DNA of 64,000 bases, taken from positions 16,514,515 through 16,578,514 of the forward strand of contig CM018038.1 of NCBI GenBank assembly GCA_008638375.1, read 5' to 3'. Shown piece by piece: positions 1 through 11,220 of the stretch. A program made the translations under genes and the position numbers. The first letter of the stretch is position 1. Every line of letters begins with the position of its first letter. The stretch is from Nyssa sinensis (lineage: Eukaryota; Streptophyta; Magnoliopsida; Cornales; Nyssaceae). The notes beneath the pieces are model-generated. The model was given only the letters and a program-made list of their open reading frames with translations, searched no databases and had not been told where the DNA came from.

Positions 1-1229
1 CTTATATATTAAAAAAAATATTTATTAAAATTTTATTTATATTTAAATTATTCAAAACTCTTATACTATAAAGTATTTGATTATTTTTATTAAAAATTTG
101 TTATTTGTTTTCAAAAAGCTAAAAACATTTCATTTACTATTATTGCTGTAGCCTACAATAATAGAATAGCCATGATTAGGTAAGCAACTCCAACAAGTCA
201 CGTGACCTAAATCGCACCAACCCATGGTGCTGGGAGGAGTAGACCATATATATAGAGACTAGAGCTAACCTTTAGAAACTCTACTGGTGTGACCATTAAT
301 TGTTTGGTCTTGACAGTGACGTGGAGATGGAAAGAGAGTGGAAGTTTCCTCGCCCATGGCTGTGTTAGAAACTCTACTGTTTAGAACGTTCAGCAAACCT
401 TTCAGAAAAGTCTTTGATGCTTTTAAAAAAATTCAACGAATGGCTGTATAAAGATCAATTTTTTATAATTAATTCATTTATTAATCTAATAAATAAAAAA
501 TAAAAAATTTACACCACTTACATTAGATTACAGTAGACTCATTTATTAATCTAATAAAATAATTATTTCATATTTCACTTATAAAGAATGACTCAAATTT
601 TATTTTTTTATAATATAATCCTAACTAGAAATCTAATACTAATAAAAGTTTTTTGCATATATATAATATAACTCAAATTAAAAGTTTAATGAGAGTCTAA
701 TTTTACACAAAAGGCTTATAAATGCTCCAAAAAAAAAAATAATTATGTAACTATATGCTTATACAGAATGTGAATTGTTATTTTGTATTTTTTAATTTAT
801 ATTTTTATAAATTTCATTCTTTGAGTATTTGACTTATTATTAGAGTTTTTATTTAACATATAAAATTTTTTTAAATCACATTTTTTATTAAAAAATTAAT
901 TTACTTACTTCTTAAAATGAGAATAAAAAGTCAATCAGAATATAAATTTTTTTTAATTATTTATTATTTTTTGTGTGAATAAGAAATCTTATATGTCTTT
1001 TAAAAAAAATTGTATCATTTTAAAAAAAAATTTAATTTTAATTAAAAGTATATAAGATTAATCTTAAGACCCTTTTAAAGACATTCAAGATGACATGACT
1101 TCAAAAAATAAATTAAAAATGTTTAGATCGGCCAATAAATTTTGAAATGACCCGGGTGGAGTCAAAAATTCGCAGGGTTGACTGAACCTTTTGGATACAC
1201 TAAAGAAAACCAAATCTCGAACTACGGCA
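1..1229. other. AT-rich intergenic DNA, no gene seen
   Basis: Very AT-rich with many A and T runs. I see no open frame with coding character and no clear repeat structure. The last part (about 1140-1230) becomes less AT-rich and could be the promoter side of the candidate small gene that follows. Confidence 0.5.
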
Positions 1230-1354
1230 CAGCCGCCTCCCATTCTAACCCCTGTTTGGCCGTCAAGAAATCGGAGGAAAACAAATTACAATTTGCAGTC
1301 TGATAGCAAATTGAGAAGCCTTCCCGAGATCTCTTTCGAAATCATTCTATCCCA

Positions 1355-2326
1355 ATGGTCAGTTTGAATTGCTTATTGGTTCTCAATTGTTTAGTATATC
1401 CGAGTTCTTAGATTATATGATTAACTTCATGATTTAACTTTCAGATCATTTATGTCGTCTCCTTTTTGTGCGCTGCCCTACATTTTATTGGTTGCATTAG
1501 AATTTTGAGTCTCAAATTTTTATCATCTTTTTTTTTTTTTTTTATTGCTTTGAGTAAGTCTCTGGCCTTCTCTGAAAAATGTGCTCTTGGTATGCTAGTT
1601 CTTGCATGTAATATGTGAAAATAGAATGATTCTTTCAACCGGCAATTCTTCTTCACACACAATGCCAGCAATTTCTGCATACAAAATGGTGGGTAGATCT
1701 ATCCATATAACTGTTCACGTCTCAGTATGAGAGCAACTATGAAGAAAAGGACTGGGAACAATGCATATTGTAAATATGCTGTAGATCAGTTTCATAACGA
1801 CAGAGTAAAGCATGTGAAAAGTGAAAACTGAGGCAGGGTGGGGGAGTGGTAGAATAGTCTTGTCGCTATATGTTTTTTTTAATGTGACAAATGTGATTTT
1901 CAAAAGAAGCATTGTCTAATTCTGTTATTTAATTTTATTATTCTGTAATTTTTTACGATGTCAGTATGTTAGGTTGACGTATAAACCCCTGGGCGCCAAG
2001 GAAGATTCATGGTTTTCTTTATTGTTTCCAGTACTACTCAATATGAAAACGTTTCATTTTACAAATTGGCATAGAGCAAGCAAAATTATATATGGAAGCA
2101 CTTGGTCACCAACATGTAGAAATAAGCAAGGAAGTTGGGTCAATTGGTTTCAGGTTACCTGAATCCAGTTGTTCTATACATGGTTAGGTCCCATCCAATT
2201 AATTTTATATTTATATTTAGATACATTTTTATCTTTTAAATCTAATTGAGTTGGTGGCCTAGTATTGGGTTATTAGTCTCCCTCTCACTCTATATATGTA
2301 TATTTTTTTTGATAAGTAGTTTTATA

Positions 2327-2363
<37 letters not shown>

Positions 2364-3763
2364 GTATATGTATATGTATACGTATGTAAGAGGAAAAACA
2401 CTAGTCGAGCTAGAGTTACTAGGTTTAGATTGGACTTGATTTTACAAGAAGATAATCTGTTGTCATGTTAACTATACAAAAAATGAATTGAATTAAAAAT
2501 GTGGAAGTTCAAGAAAAAATTAACATAAAAAAAATTCAACATATTATTTTAAGTTATGAAAATGTTAAAATATGTACTTCATAATGGAGGTATCTAAAAT
2601 GAAAGAAAATGAGAACGAAATAAAATCTGTAAATTTTTCTTTTTCTTTGTTTTTTGATAAGTAAAATCTGTGCATTTTCCTTAGATTTGTTTTCTTTTAA
2701 TAATTTAAAATATGCATGTTTAAACGTAAATGTTAGTTGTTTTTCATCTTACACATCGTGCTACTCCTTAAAGTGTGTGTGTATCTTCAATAATGTTTCT
2801 AAATGGTGAACCCAAATTTATTTTGGCTAAATTGGTGATGTTTGCATCAGAAAGGTTGCATTTTGTGTACATAGTTGTCTATGCTGGTCTTTTGTCAAAT
2901 GTCTTTTTTTTTTTTTCTTTTGCGTGAAAGATCACCTTGTATTTCCCTTGATCTAATTCTTGGCATATGTCTGCAAAATATGGACATTCCGTCTATTCTT
3001 TTTGCCCAGATTTTTTTTTTTTTTTGAGCAGAATCATTTTTTGCCTTCAGTTCATGAACCAGTGGTGTATTTCATTACATTTTATAATGTTCTTCAACAT
3101 GCCTCTGTGGATTTGTTATTTTTCTTTACAGAATCCCAAACTATTTTTCACTAAGTCCAACCCAAGTCAATTGGGATCACATATACCAGTGTTTGAGATA
3201 GAAGGAAGAAAGAGCTAAATCTGCTAAAAGAGTAAGAGGAGATGGATATTGAAAGAATAGAATGAAAATATTATGCTTTAACCAAAATCATTGCTTTTAA
3301 CATTTTACAATTTCAAGATGGAGCAGGAATCATGCTTGGGATGGAAGTAAGAGTTGAATGTGCTGAAGAGTAAAAGGAGACAAAAGTGGACATGGGTAGA
3401 AGAAGAACAGACTTGCAGGGGAAGGGATCCATTCAAACCTAATGTAAGACCTTTTATTAATATACCTCTTAATAACTTTTTTGGTGAAACTTGTATTTTT
3501 AAAATTTACCATTGGATTACATGTCCTTCCCATAATCGTCATACTCTCCAAATTTTTAGCTGATTAAAGATTAAAAGATGCCTCTTCCGTATAGTGCTTG
3601 ACATTATGATTTAATTATATTGTAAAATTTTCCGTGTATGGATTAAACACCTATTGATCTCTGATTGACTTGATAGTTGGCAAGCATGATGGGTACGACA
3701 AGAATAGTGAAATCAATCAGGAATTTTAGAAAATACGAGTTGCAAACAAAGATATTAAGAGAC
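1355..3763 (+). CDS. Candidate 5' part of a small unidentified gene (two exons)
   Basis: An ATG at 1355-1357 is followed directly by a GTCAGT donor. It joins in phase 0 to an open exon at 3677-3763 that lies between a TAG acceptor and a GTAAGA donor. The joined product starts M-L-A-S-M-M-G-T-T-R-I-V-K-S-I-R and is 30 residues long, basic and rich in Arg and Lys, which would suit an organelle-targeting N-terminus. The stretch before the ATG (about 1230-1354) has the mixed composition of a plant 5' UTR. I do not recognise the protein and cannot find a convincing third exon. The frame at 9179-9382 is also phase 0 and open, but it has no recognisable content. If the model is right, the SINE, LINE, Mutator-like element and second LINE at 3.8-8.7 kb all sit in one intron. 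It could equally be chance. Confidence 0.2.
2325..2380. repeat. (GT)n-(TA)n compound microsatellite
   Basis: An uninterrupted TG run passes into TA and then GTATAT repeats. The rest of 1362-3676 is AT-rich DNA in which I see no gene; it would be intron if the candidate small gene is real. Confidence 0.85.
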
Positions 3764-3794
3764 GTAAGAATAAGAATTTTTTTTACAATTACAT

Positions 3795-3870
3795 CAACAA
3801 GCTCTAGCTTGGTTGGTACCTCCTCCACCTCCCCATATGGGAGGTTGAGGGTTCAATCCTTTTAAGATTT
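3795..3870 (+). mobile_element. tRNA-related SINE fragment
   Basis: A box-A-like stretch (CTAGCTTGGTTGGTAC) is followed about 35 bases later by a box-B-like stretch (GGTTGAGGGTTCAATCC), then T-rich sequence. That spacing and content match an RNA polymerase III promoter of a tRNA-derived SINE. The fragment starts about 30 bases after the candidate exon at 3677-3763. It cannot fold as a full tRNA. Confidence 0.5.
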
Positions 3871-3892
3871 GTTAATATTTTCTGTTTAGTTT

Positions 3893-4248
3893 TGAGTATG
3901 CTTGGGTAATGCCGGCCTCATTGAAGGAATTGTTACATGGTTGGACTGGGGTAGGGTGAAAGGGGAGGCTACGAAAACATGGAAAATGGCTCAGTTGTGT
4001 CTTGTTTGGAGAGAGAGCGTAATTGAAGGATTTTTTATTGAGAGGAACTCCTCTCTTTTGTCTTTAAAGATAAGTTTTTTGAGGTTGCTTTTCTTTTGGG
4101 CCAAAAGAGCCAACCTTGAGCATGTTCACTCTTTGGTGGATTTTATGGGATCTTTAAGACCCATCTTGTAAAGGCTTCCTTTTTGTATTTATGGGTTTGC
4201 CCCTCTCGGGCGCTTTTGAAACTATATACCTTTTACTTATAAAAAAAA
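3893..4248 (+). mobile_element. 3' end of a plant LINE (5'-truncated)
   Basis: The frame from 3902 to 4171 ends in a peptide (FLRLLFFWAKRAN...FMGSLRPIL) that lines up with the end of the larger LINE at 8.5-8.6 kb (FLRLLFYWAKEAS...FLASLRTM). Both are followed by a short 3' UTR with a 'gggttt(g/t)cccct/cctt'-like stretch, then 'acttat' and an A-run. This is the C-terminal tail of a LINE ORF2, downstream of the zinc-knuckle region. The 5' end is lost. Its A-tail is cut by the Mutator-like element that follows. Confidence 0.75.
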
Positions 4249-4769
4249 GAGTTAATTACACTTACCTCCCTTGTAGTTTCTGACAATTGCAGATACCTCT
4301 CCTATAGTTTGAAAACCTATACTATCCCCCTTCTGCTTTAATTTGAAATTGCAGATACTCCCCTGCCGCTAGTTGTCGTTATTGACAGGAGTTGGAATTG
4401 CTGATCTAAGTAAAGAAAATTTATGAAATGTCCAAATTACCCTTATAAGTAGTGAAATGATCATATTAACCTCTCATGATAATGTAAATTGATAAAAATG
4501 ACCTTTAGCTTAACTCATACATGTGTTGATCAAAAGTGATTTAAAAAATAAAAATAAATTCTTTCTAAAATTTTTTGAAGTATATTTCTTAAATTACTTT
4601 CTCTTTCCAAGATTTCTTTAAATTAATTTCTCTTTCCAAAATTTCCTTTAAATTTATTTTTCTCTAAAATTATATATCATCTCTCTCTCACACAATACTC
4701 TCTTCAAACTTATCTCTCTAATTAATTTTTTATCAAATATTTCTTAAATATTTTTTTTCTAAAAATTTC

Positions 4770-5040
4770 TCTAAAATTATATATATATATATATATATCT
4801 AAAAATTAGTCTTAAATATATTTCTCTAACACCTTATCAAATATATTTCTTATATTAATTTCTCTAAAAAACAATACATACATATGTATTTTGAAATTTC
4901 AATTCTATCTCTTCTCATATTATATATATACACACACACACACACACATGTATATATGCATATGCATTATAATTTCTATATCTTCTCAGTTACAATTATA
5001 TATATATATACATAAACATATATATGAACTATACATCTAT
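4770..5040. repeat. (TA)n and (CA)n microsatellites inside the Mutator-like element
   Basis: Runs of AT at about 4778-4798 and 4997-5012 and of CA at about 4930-4948 sit in the AT-rich left half of the element. Confidence 0.8.
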
Positions 5041-5104
5041 CAAACAAATTCAGTGACAACAAGACCATTCGCCACATTGATCAGCCATCGACGCCCATTG
5101 TTAC

Positions 5105-5430
5105 CATTAAAAGGTAGTGGAGATCAGTGGTGGGCGTCGGTGAAGGGTTCTTGCGGGTTGAGCTTTTGGAGAGGGAGTTGTGTCAGAGAGAGAGAGTCAG
5201 AGGTGGTGGAGATCAGTGGTGGGCGTTGGCGGTGGTGGGCGTCGGCGGTGGAGATCGGCGAAGGGTTCTTGCGGTTTGAGCTTCTGGAGAGGGAGTTGCG
5301 TCAGAGAGAGAGAGAGAGAGTTAGAGGCGGTGGAGATCAGTGGTGGGCATCGGCGATGGGCGTCGGTGTCAGTGTCGGCGGTGGGGTTCTTGCCGATTGA
5401 GCTTCTGAGGAGGGAGTTGTGTAAAAGAGA
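5105..5430. repeat. GC-rich threefold tandem repeat inside the Mutator-like element
   Basis: Three imperfect copies of a unit of roughly 110-120 bases follow each other. Each contains GGTGGAGATCAGTGGTGGGC, then GGGTTCTTGC, TTGAGCTT(C/T)TGGAGAGGGAG and a GA run. The block is much richer in G and C than the rest of the element. Open frames cross it on both strands, but they result from low-complexity repetition and have no recognisable domain. It may be a captured and amplified host fragment (Pack-MULE style) or amplified element sequence. Confidence 0.75.
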
Positions 5431-6094
5431 GTTGGAGTTGGGGTGATTTTGGGTCAAGTTTAGAGAGAAAAGAAGTTGACTTTTTTAATTAATAAATCAT
5501 TTTAAATTGTGAGAGTAAAATAGTAATTTAGAATATTTTGTTAAAGGCTTTTGAGGGATAACTCTGATAGGGGGACAGTGTAAGTTTCTAAACCATAGGA
5601 GAAGTATCTGCAATTTTCAGAAACTACAGGGGAGGTAAGTGCAATTAACCAAAAAAAAAAAAAACTTGCCTAAGCATATCATTAAAAGCCTGATTTTTTC
5701 TTGTAGTCTAGTTCATTTAAACTTTTTTTTTTAAATTATTTTTTAATATGAGAATAAAATGAGTGTCTTTCTTGGTCAGAAATTCAAGTTTCCTACTTAT
5801 CAAAAAATAAAAAAAAATCCAGGATTCCTATATCATAGATGCCATGCTACCTGTGGTAGTTATCACTGCTTTGACCATAAGATAACAGTTCATGAAAACT
5901 TCTTTTGTTTATGCTGATATTTGCTTGGTTGACATATGCATTAATATGCATTTCTTCTTTTAGCAAATAATACATTGCTTCCAGTTTAATTTAATTTGCA
6001 AATGTCAATATATTTAAAACTTGTAAATTTAATTAATCCATATGTCTCATTCAGCAATGGTAGCAAAGTTCATATCTCTGTGTTCTTACCTTAG

Positions 6095-8692
6095 TTGTCT
6101 ATAAAGCTTACTAAAATCAGTCCTCATTTTCTCTCTCTCCTCTCTGAGGAGGAGCCAATCAGAAGGGGCATTGCTAATTTTTTCTCTAGACTTTACATGG
6201 AACCGCGGAGCTGGAGGCCTGGGGTGGAGGATATTCTTTTGAAAAGTCTAAGCGGGGAACAAGCCTCTGGCTTGGAATCGTCCTTCTTGGAGGATGAAGT
6301 AGAGAGAGCCTTAGAGGAATGCAACAGGGATAAAACCCCATGTCCAGATGGGTTCACTATGACCTTCTTTAAGAAATGTTGGACTGTTCTAAAAAAGGAC
6401 GTGATGGAGGTGTTTGAGAGCTTTCATTCGGAGGGGTGCTTTGAGCGAAGCCTTAATGCTTCCTTCATTGCCATCATCCCTAAAAAGGAGGGAGCTACTA
6501 ACATTAAAGACTTTCGCCCCATAAGCCTGGTAAGCAGTGTTTATAAGCTGATCGCTAAAGTTCTTTCCTTAAGAATGAAGAAGATTATGGGAAGCATCAT
6601 TTCCCCATGTCAAAATACTTTTGTAGAGGGTAGACAGATTCTGGATGCAACTCTTATTGCCAATGAATGTATTGACTCCAGAATGAAGCAGAAAAGGAAA
6701 GGGCTGGTCTGCAAGTTGGATATTGAGAAGGCTTTTGATAATGTTAACTGGAGCTTCTTGATGGGTATGCTGGTAAAGATGGGGTTTGGGAGTAAGTGGA
6801 GGAAGTGGATTCAGTCATGCATTTCCACAGTCTCTTTCTCGGTCCTTGTCAACGGATCCCCTGCAGGCTTTTTCCGCTCGTCTAGAGGTTTGAGACAAAG
6901 GGATCCCCTATCCCCTTTTCTCTTTGTGATTGCTATGGAGGCTTTGAGTCGTTTCATGGGCCGGGCAGAGGAGGTTGGCCTAATCAAAGGCTTCCAGGGG
7001 GGTGCAAGAAGGGGTGGTTGCCTAGCCATTTCCCATCTTTTATTCGCCGATGATACTCTCATTTTTTGCGATCCCTCAGTGCGCCAGCTTCGCTTTATCA
7101 GATGCATCCTTGTGTGCTTTGAAGCTGTGTCAGGTTTGAGGATCAATCTAGCTAAAAGCAGTATCACTCTAGTTGGGGCAATCCAGGAGTTGGAGTCTTT
7201 AGCAAGCGCTCTGGGATGCAAACTCAGTCGTTTCCCCTCGACTTACTTAGGCCTTCCGTTGGGCGCTCATGCTCGGTCTATTGGGATTTGGGACCCTGTG
7301 ATTGAGAGGTTTCATCGCAAGCTGTCAGGATGGAAAGGCCAACTCCTGTCTAAAGGAGGCAGGCTCACCCTTGTCAAAAGCACTTTGGCTAATCTCCCCA
7401 CTTACTTCATGTCCTTTTTCCCGATCCCGAAGACGGTGAGCAGACGTTTGGAGAAGATTCAAAGAGACTTTCTTTGGGGCCACGAGGGAGACTGCAGGAA
7501 GATCCACCTAGTGGCGTGGGATAAAATCAAGAAACCTTTGTCTCTAGGGGGTCTAGCAGTGAAGGACTTTAGAATCTTCAATACAGCTCTCTTAGGGAAA
7601 TGGTTATGGAAATTTGGAGAAAGCGCCACAGATCTTTGGAAGGAGGTCATTGTTTCCAAGTATGGGTGTGATTCTGGGAGATGGTGTTCGGGCAGCGTGG
7701 AAGGTCCTTTGGGCTGCGGTCTATGGGGTTACATCCGAAGAGAGCGGAGAGTTTTTCAAGAAAGATATAGGTTTGTTATCGGAAAGGGTGACCGAGTGCA
7801 TTTTTGGGACGACGCTTGGTGTGGGGCTATGCCGCTGAAGATGTTATTCCCAAGGCTGTACAATTTGGCTACCAACAAGTCGGCTTGGGTTAGTGATTAC
7901 GCGATGAATATAGGGAATACTCTTGTTTGGACTCCTTCTTGGAACTTTGACTGGGAGCTCGAGGAGGTGGTCTCTTTTTTATGTCTCATCAACAACTTTC
8001 AGGTAGTGGATGGTAGAGAAGACAAGAGGATTTGGTTGCCGGATAAGTCCTCCTTCTCGGTAAGCTCTTTTTATAAGAGTTTGTTTGATTATGGTGGTCC
8101 TCCCTTTCCCTAGAAGCTCATCTAGCATTCAAAAGCTTCTCCCAAAGCCTCATTTTTTGTTTGGGAAGCTTTTTGGAAGGCTATCTTAACTGCGAAAAAT
8201 ATGAAGAAAAGAGGTTTCCACTTGGCTAGCAGATGTTATTTTTGTAGGAATAATGAGGAAAGCATGGAGCACATTCTTATTAATTGTCAAGTCTCTTGGA
8301 GTTGTTGGAACATCATTTTCGCTGTGTTTGGCTTCTCATGGGTCATGTCAGGCTCCGTTAAAGATCTCTTATTGGCATGGGAGGGATGCCTCTTTCCTAA
8401 AGAAATTAAGAGAATTTGGAGGCTGGCTCCCATTTGCCTCTTTTGGTGCCTTTGGAAAGAAAGAAACAATCGGGTCTTTGAGAATCGGGAGTTTCCTACT
8501 CCTTATCTGAAAGAGTCCTTTTTGCGTTTATTATTTTATTGGGCCAAAGAGGCTTCTCCTGTTAATGTTAATGTTCTTTCTTTTGCTGAATTTTTGGCGT
8601 CCTTAAGGACGATGTAATGCTTTGGGGTTTTTGCCCTTATGCCCTTTTTGTCGGTTTCTAATATATTCTTCTTACTTATCGAAAAAAAAAAT
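6095..8692 (+). mobile_element. 5'-truncated LINE with near-intact reverse transcriptase
   Basis: A 672-residue frame (6095-8113) shows the order of a plant L1-type ORF2 from the reverse transcriptase onward: DFRPISLVSSVYKLIAKVLS, VCKLDIEKAFDNVNW, GLRQRDPLSPFLF, and the catalytic LLFADDTLIFC near residue 320. The family's usual GLRQGDP is GLRQRDP here, probably a damaging change. A stop and frame change near 8112-8200 lead to a second frame (8201-8617) with the zinc-knuckle RVT motif CYFCRNNEESMEHILINC. A short 3' UTR and a 9-base A-run follow. The endonuclease half and ORF1 are missing, so this is a dead 5'-truncated copy. I could not find clean target duplications. Confidence 0.92.
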
Positions 8693-10910
8693 CAAATCTA
8701 TTAGCAAAGAAAATAGCCAAGCACATGCATGAAATATGAATTTACCAAAAAAATTTCACGTTTGACAACAATTGAATCTGTAAGAGCTTGCAGATTGTCA
8801 TTCTGACAAAAGTTTTAAGTATTAGCTTTTTGACAATTGTGCTTAAGATCTCACGTGTAGTCTTTTTCCAGTCCCCTTTATATTTTATTCTCAAGGAAAG
8901 AAGCCAGTCTATGAATGCAAAATTATCCTGAATTTGCATTCACTGAGTAGCGTGGGATGCAATAGAAAAGACCATAAGATTTGCTTGACGTTGGTGTTGA
9001 ACATAAAACGAGTTCTGAATAAGACATTTTATCATTTTTCGTATTATTCCTTTCCATATTGGAAAAGTTATAAGAACAAGAGGCATTATACTTTCTTTTC
9101 ATCCAGCTTTGAGCTTTTTCTCAACAGCACCTTTTCTACAGAATCTTCACCACAGTAGAAGTTTATAACCAAGTTCAGTATATGCCCGTGGTTGCTCTAT
9201 GCCTAGGATGTCAAAATATGAAGTCCCTAAAAGAAAGGTGTGGGAAAATTAGCAAATTGGCTAGTAATTGGGACGCTCCACTTCTTGACAGGAGGGGACG
9301 CCAGCAACCTCTTTTTTCTACCTCTTGGATATTTGGATTGATAGAAAGGGAAGGCAGAGCTTTTGGTTTTTCCATGTTGTAAAGAGTCGAAGGATGGTAT
9401 TTTTGCAACTCTTCTGCAGATACCGTTCTCTGTGAAGTATCAACCATTACACACTTATTGCGCAGTTAACACTTTGGTTCTTCAGTGGGGTCTATTATTC
9501 TATAAAACTTGTGAAAGTTGATAGCTTTGAAAGCCATATACTGTGTGAGAATTATTAACTTGGTTAAATAACAGCGTTCAAGCTGAATGTCATAAAACCT
9601 TGAATTGATGTGGATGGGTGGGTGTTTGCTAATGGTTCGTTCAATCTGTCTCAGCAATGCCTCTATCAAATTAAAGGAAAATTATAAGGCGGTACATTTT
9701 AACCTCCTCTTTTGTTGATATGTATCACTCATTTCGCTTCAACTAAGAGTGAAAATCTCAATTTGAGATATCTTATACGAATTATTTGGAAAGTCAAACT
9801 CTTTCCTTGTGTCTGATTTATTGTTCCAGATTTATTACATTCAAATACTTTTGTGCATGTTTACATTAGTTTCCATATTCTAATTTCAAAATTTTGGTGT
9901 TCCTGTTCGTACTTTTCAATGACTCGTGCAGTTTATTACACTGTGGCATGCTGTGCATGAACATCATACAAGATGCTGGGTCTTTTCACAACACATTACA
10001 CATCTCCAATTTTGGTGTCAGTTCAAGCACATAATCAGCTATTTCTCCATTTCGGTGCATCCCCGAATCTGTCTGATAAATCATAAATGTCAATGTATTA
10101 TTTACTGGACTCTTAGATATTTGATTTTTTTTTTTTGTCTTCCAAATTGTTGCAGTTCTACTGATTTGAATTTGCCATTTCTGCCAGCCAGCTCCTGCAG
10201 TTGTTGACCCAGTATTTCAGCAACTTACCAACTCGATAGATTTGAAAAATAAGTTTATCTTGGAGCAGATCAAACATTCTTCTTTTACCATACTACATGT
10301 TAATTCTACTAATTTCTGACAGTTCCTCGACTTGTACTTTGAAAATAGTATATAAAAGTATTGTTTACTGTTCATCAGCGTGCATTGCCATTAGCTGTTG
10401 AGACGATGGTTTGATCGTAGAAACACACTATATGATTATGGAATGGATCAGATGAGTTTTTTTTTTTCCAAATTTGAGGAGATTAATATTATTACTCTGA
10501 AAAAGCATTTTGTGCAGAACAGAAGATCTGCCCACCTTCTGTATGGTCAAATGTCTAAAATGAGAACGGTGTGCATCAGGAGGGCATACAAAAGAATCAA
10601 CATATTACAGAAACTTACTACCCAAATTATGTGAATTTCAAATTATTGAGAACAGTAATGGATTGTTACAGCCTGTAAAAAATTTTCACAGCCATTAAAA
10701 GCGTCTACGTGCATTCAATCTGATTGGAAGGACTGAAAAACAAGCTCATAGCATCTCAAGATCTGAAGTCTGGTATGATGGTAAAATAACTATTAATTGA
10801 AAGCCAGTCGTCACCTAACATATGAATTCTTAAGAATGACATTTGACTTGTCATCAAAGATTTTGAAAAAAGAAAGCTGGCTGAACATAGTAAACAAATG
10901 AACACAGCAA
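8693..10910. other. Intergenic DNA upstream of the xylanase gene, no gene seen
   Basis: No convincing exon. An open frame at 9179-9382 preceded by a CAG acceptor is the only stretch with a mildly coding look, but it has no recognisable motif. The remainder is ordinary AT-rich sequence. Confidence 0.4.
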
Positions 10911-10918
10911 TACCAAAC

Positions 10919-10928
10919 CCTATATAAA
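10919..10928 (+). promoter_or_regulatory. Candidate TATA box of the xylanase gene
   Basis: CCTATATAAA lies about 300 bases upstream of the proposed start codon at 11221. The stretch between them is less AT-rich than its surroundings, as expected for a 5' UTR. No experimental start is known. Confidence 0.4.
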
Positions 10929-11220
10929 TCTTCTATTTCAATTCAAGCGTACAAAAAGGGCAAAAAGGGTAATAACTTATAACCCAACCTGCAAGACAAG
11001 GTCAGGTCATCAACAAAGCAAGAGCAGAGAAGGCCTACTATTTCTTGGGATTAAAAATTTAAGATCAATTAGGGTGGTGTTTGGATTACCCAGACAAAAA
11101 GGAGAGGAAGGCAACTGGAGACTTTTGTCGGAAGAGGGCTTGATTCGTTGGTGGGTTTCGATGGTCCCGAGCTTTTCGTAGGCTTCACTTAACGATTTCC
11201 AAACCCGATGTCTGCATATA

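Larger units (their letters stand above)
4249..5650. mobile_element. Mutator-like element with long terminal inverted repeats
   Basis: The left end (4251-4332) and the reverse complement of the right end (5568-5649) match over about 80 bases with few differences. Shared blocks include TTAATT(A/G)CACTTACCTCCC, TGTAGTTTCTGA and ATTGCAGATAC. Long imperfect TIRs of this kind fit the Mutator-like (MULE) superfamily. No transposase is present, so the element is non-autonomous. The flanks are A-runs on both sides, so a 9-bp target duplication is possible but cannot be resolved. A smaller relative with a clear 9-bp duplication lies at 31596-32095. Confidence 0.8.

Noticed and set aside
4891..5457. 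Gly/Trp/Arg-rich and Pro/His-rich open frames
   Set aside because: They follow the GC-rich tandem repeat inside a Mutator-like element and have no recognisable protein content.
6811..7838. Open frames opposite or overlapping the LINE reverse transcriptase
   Set aside because: They are shadows of the reverse transcriptase frame, which carries all conserved motifs.
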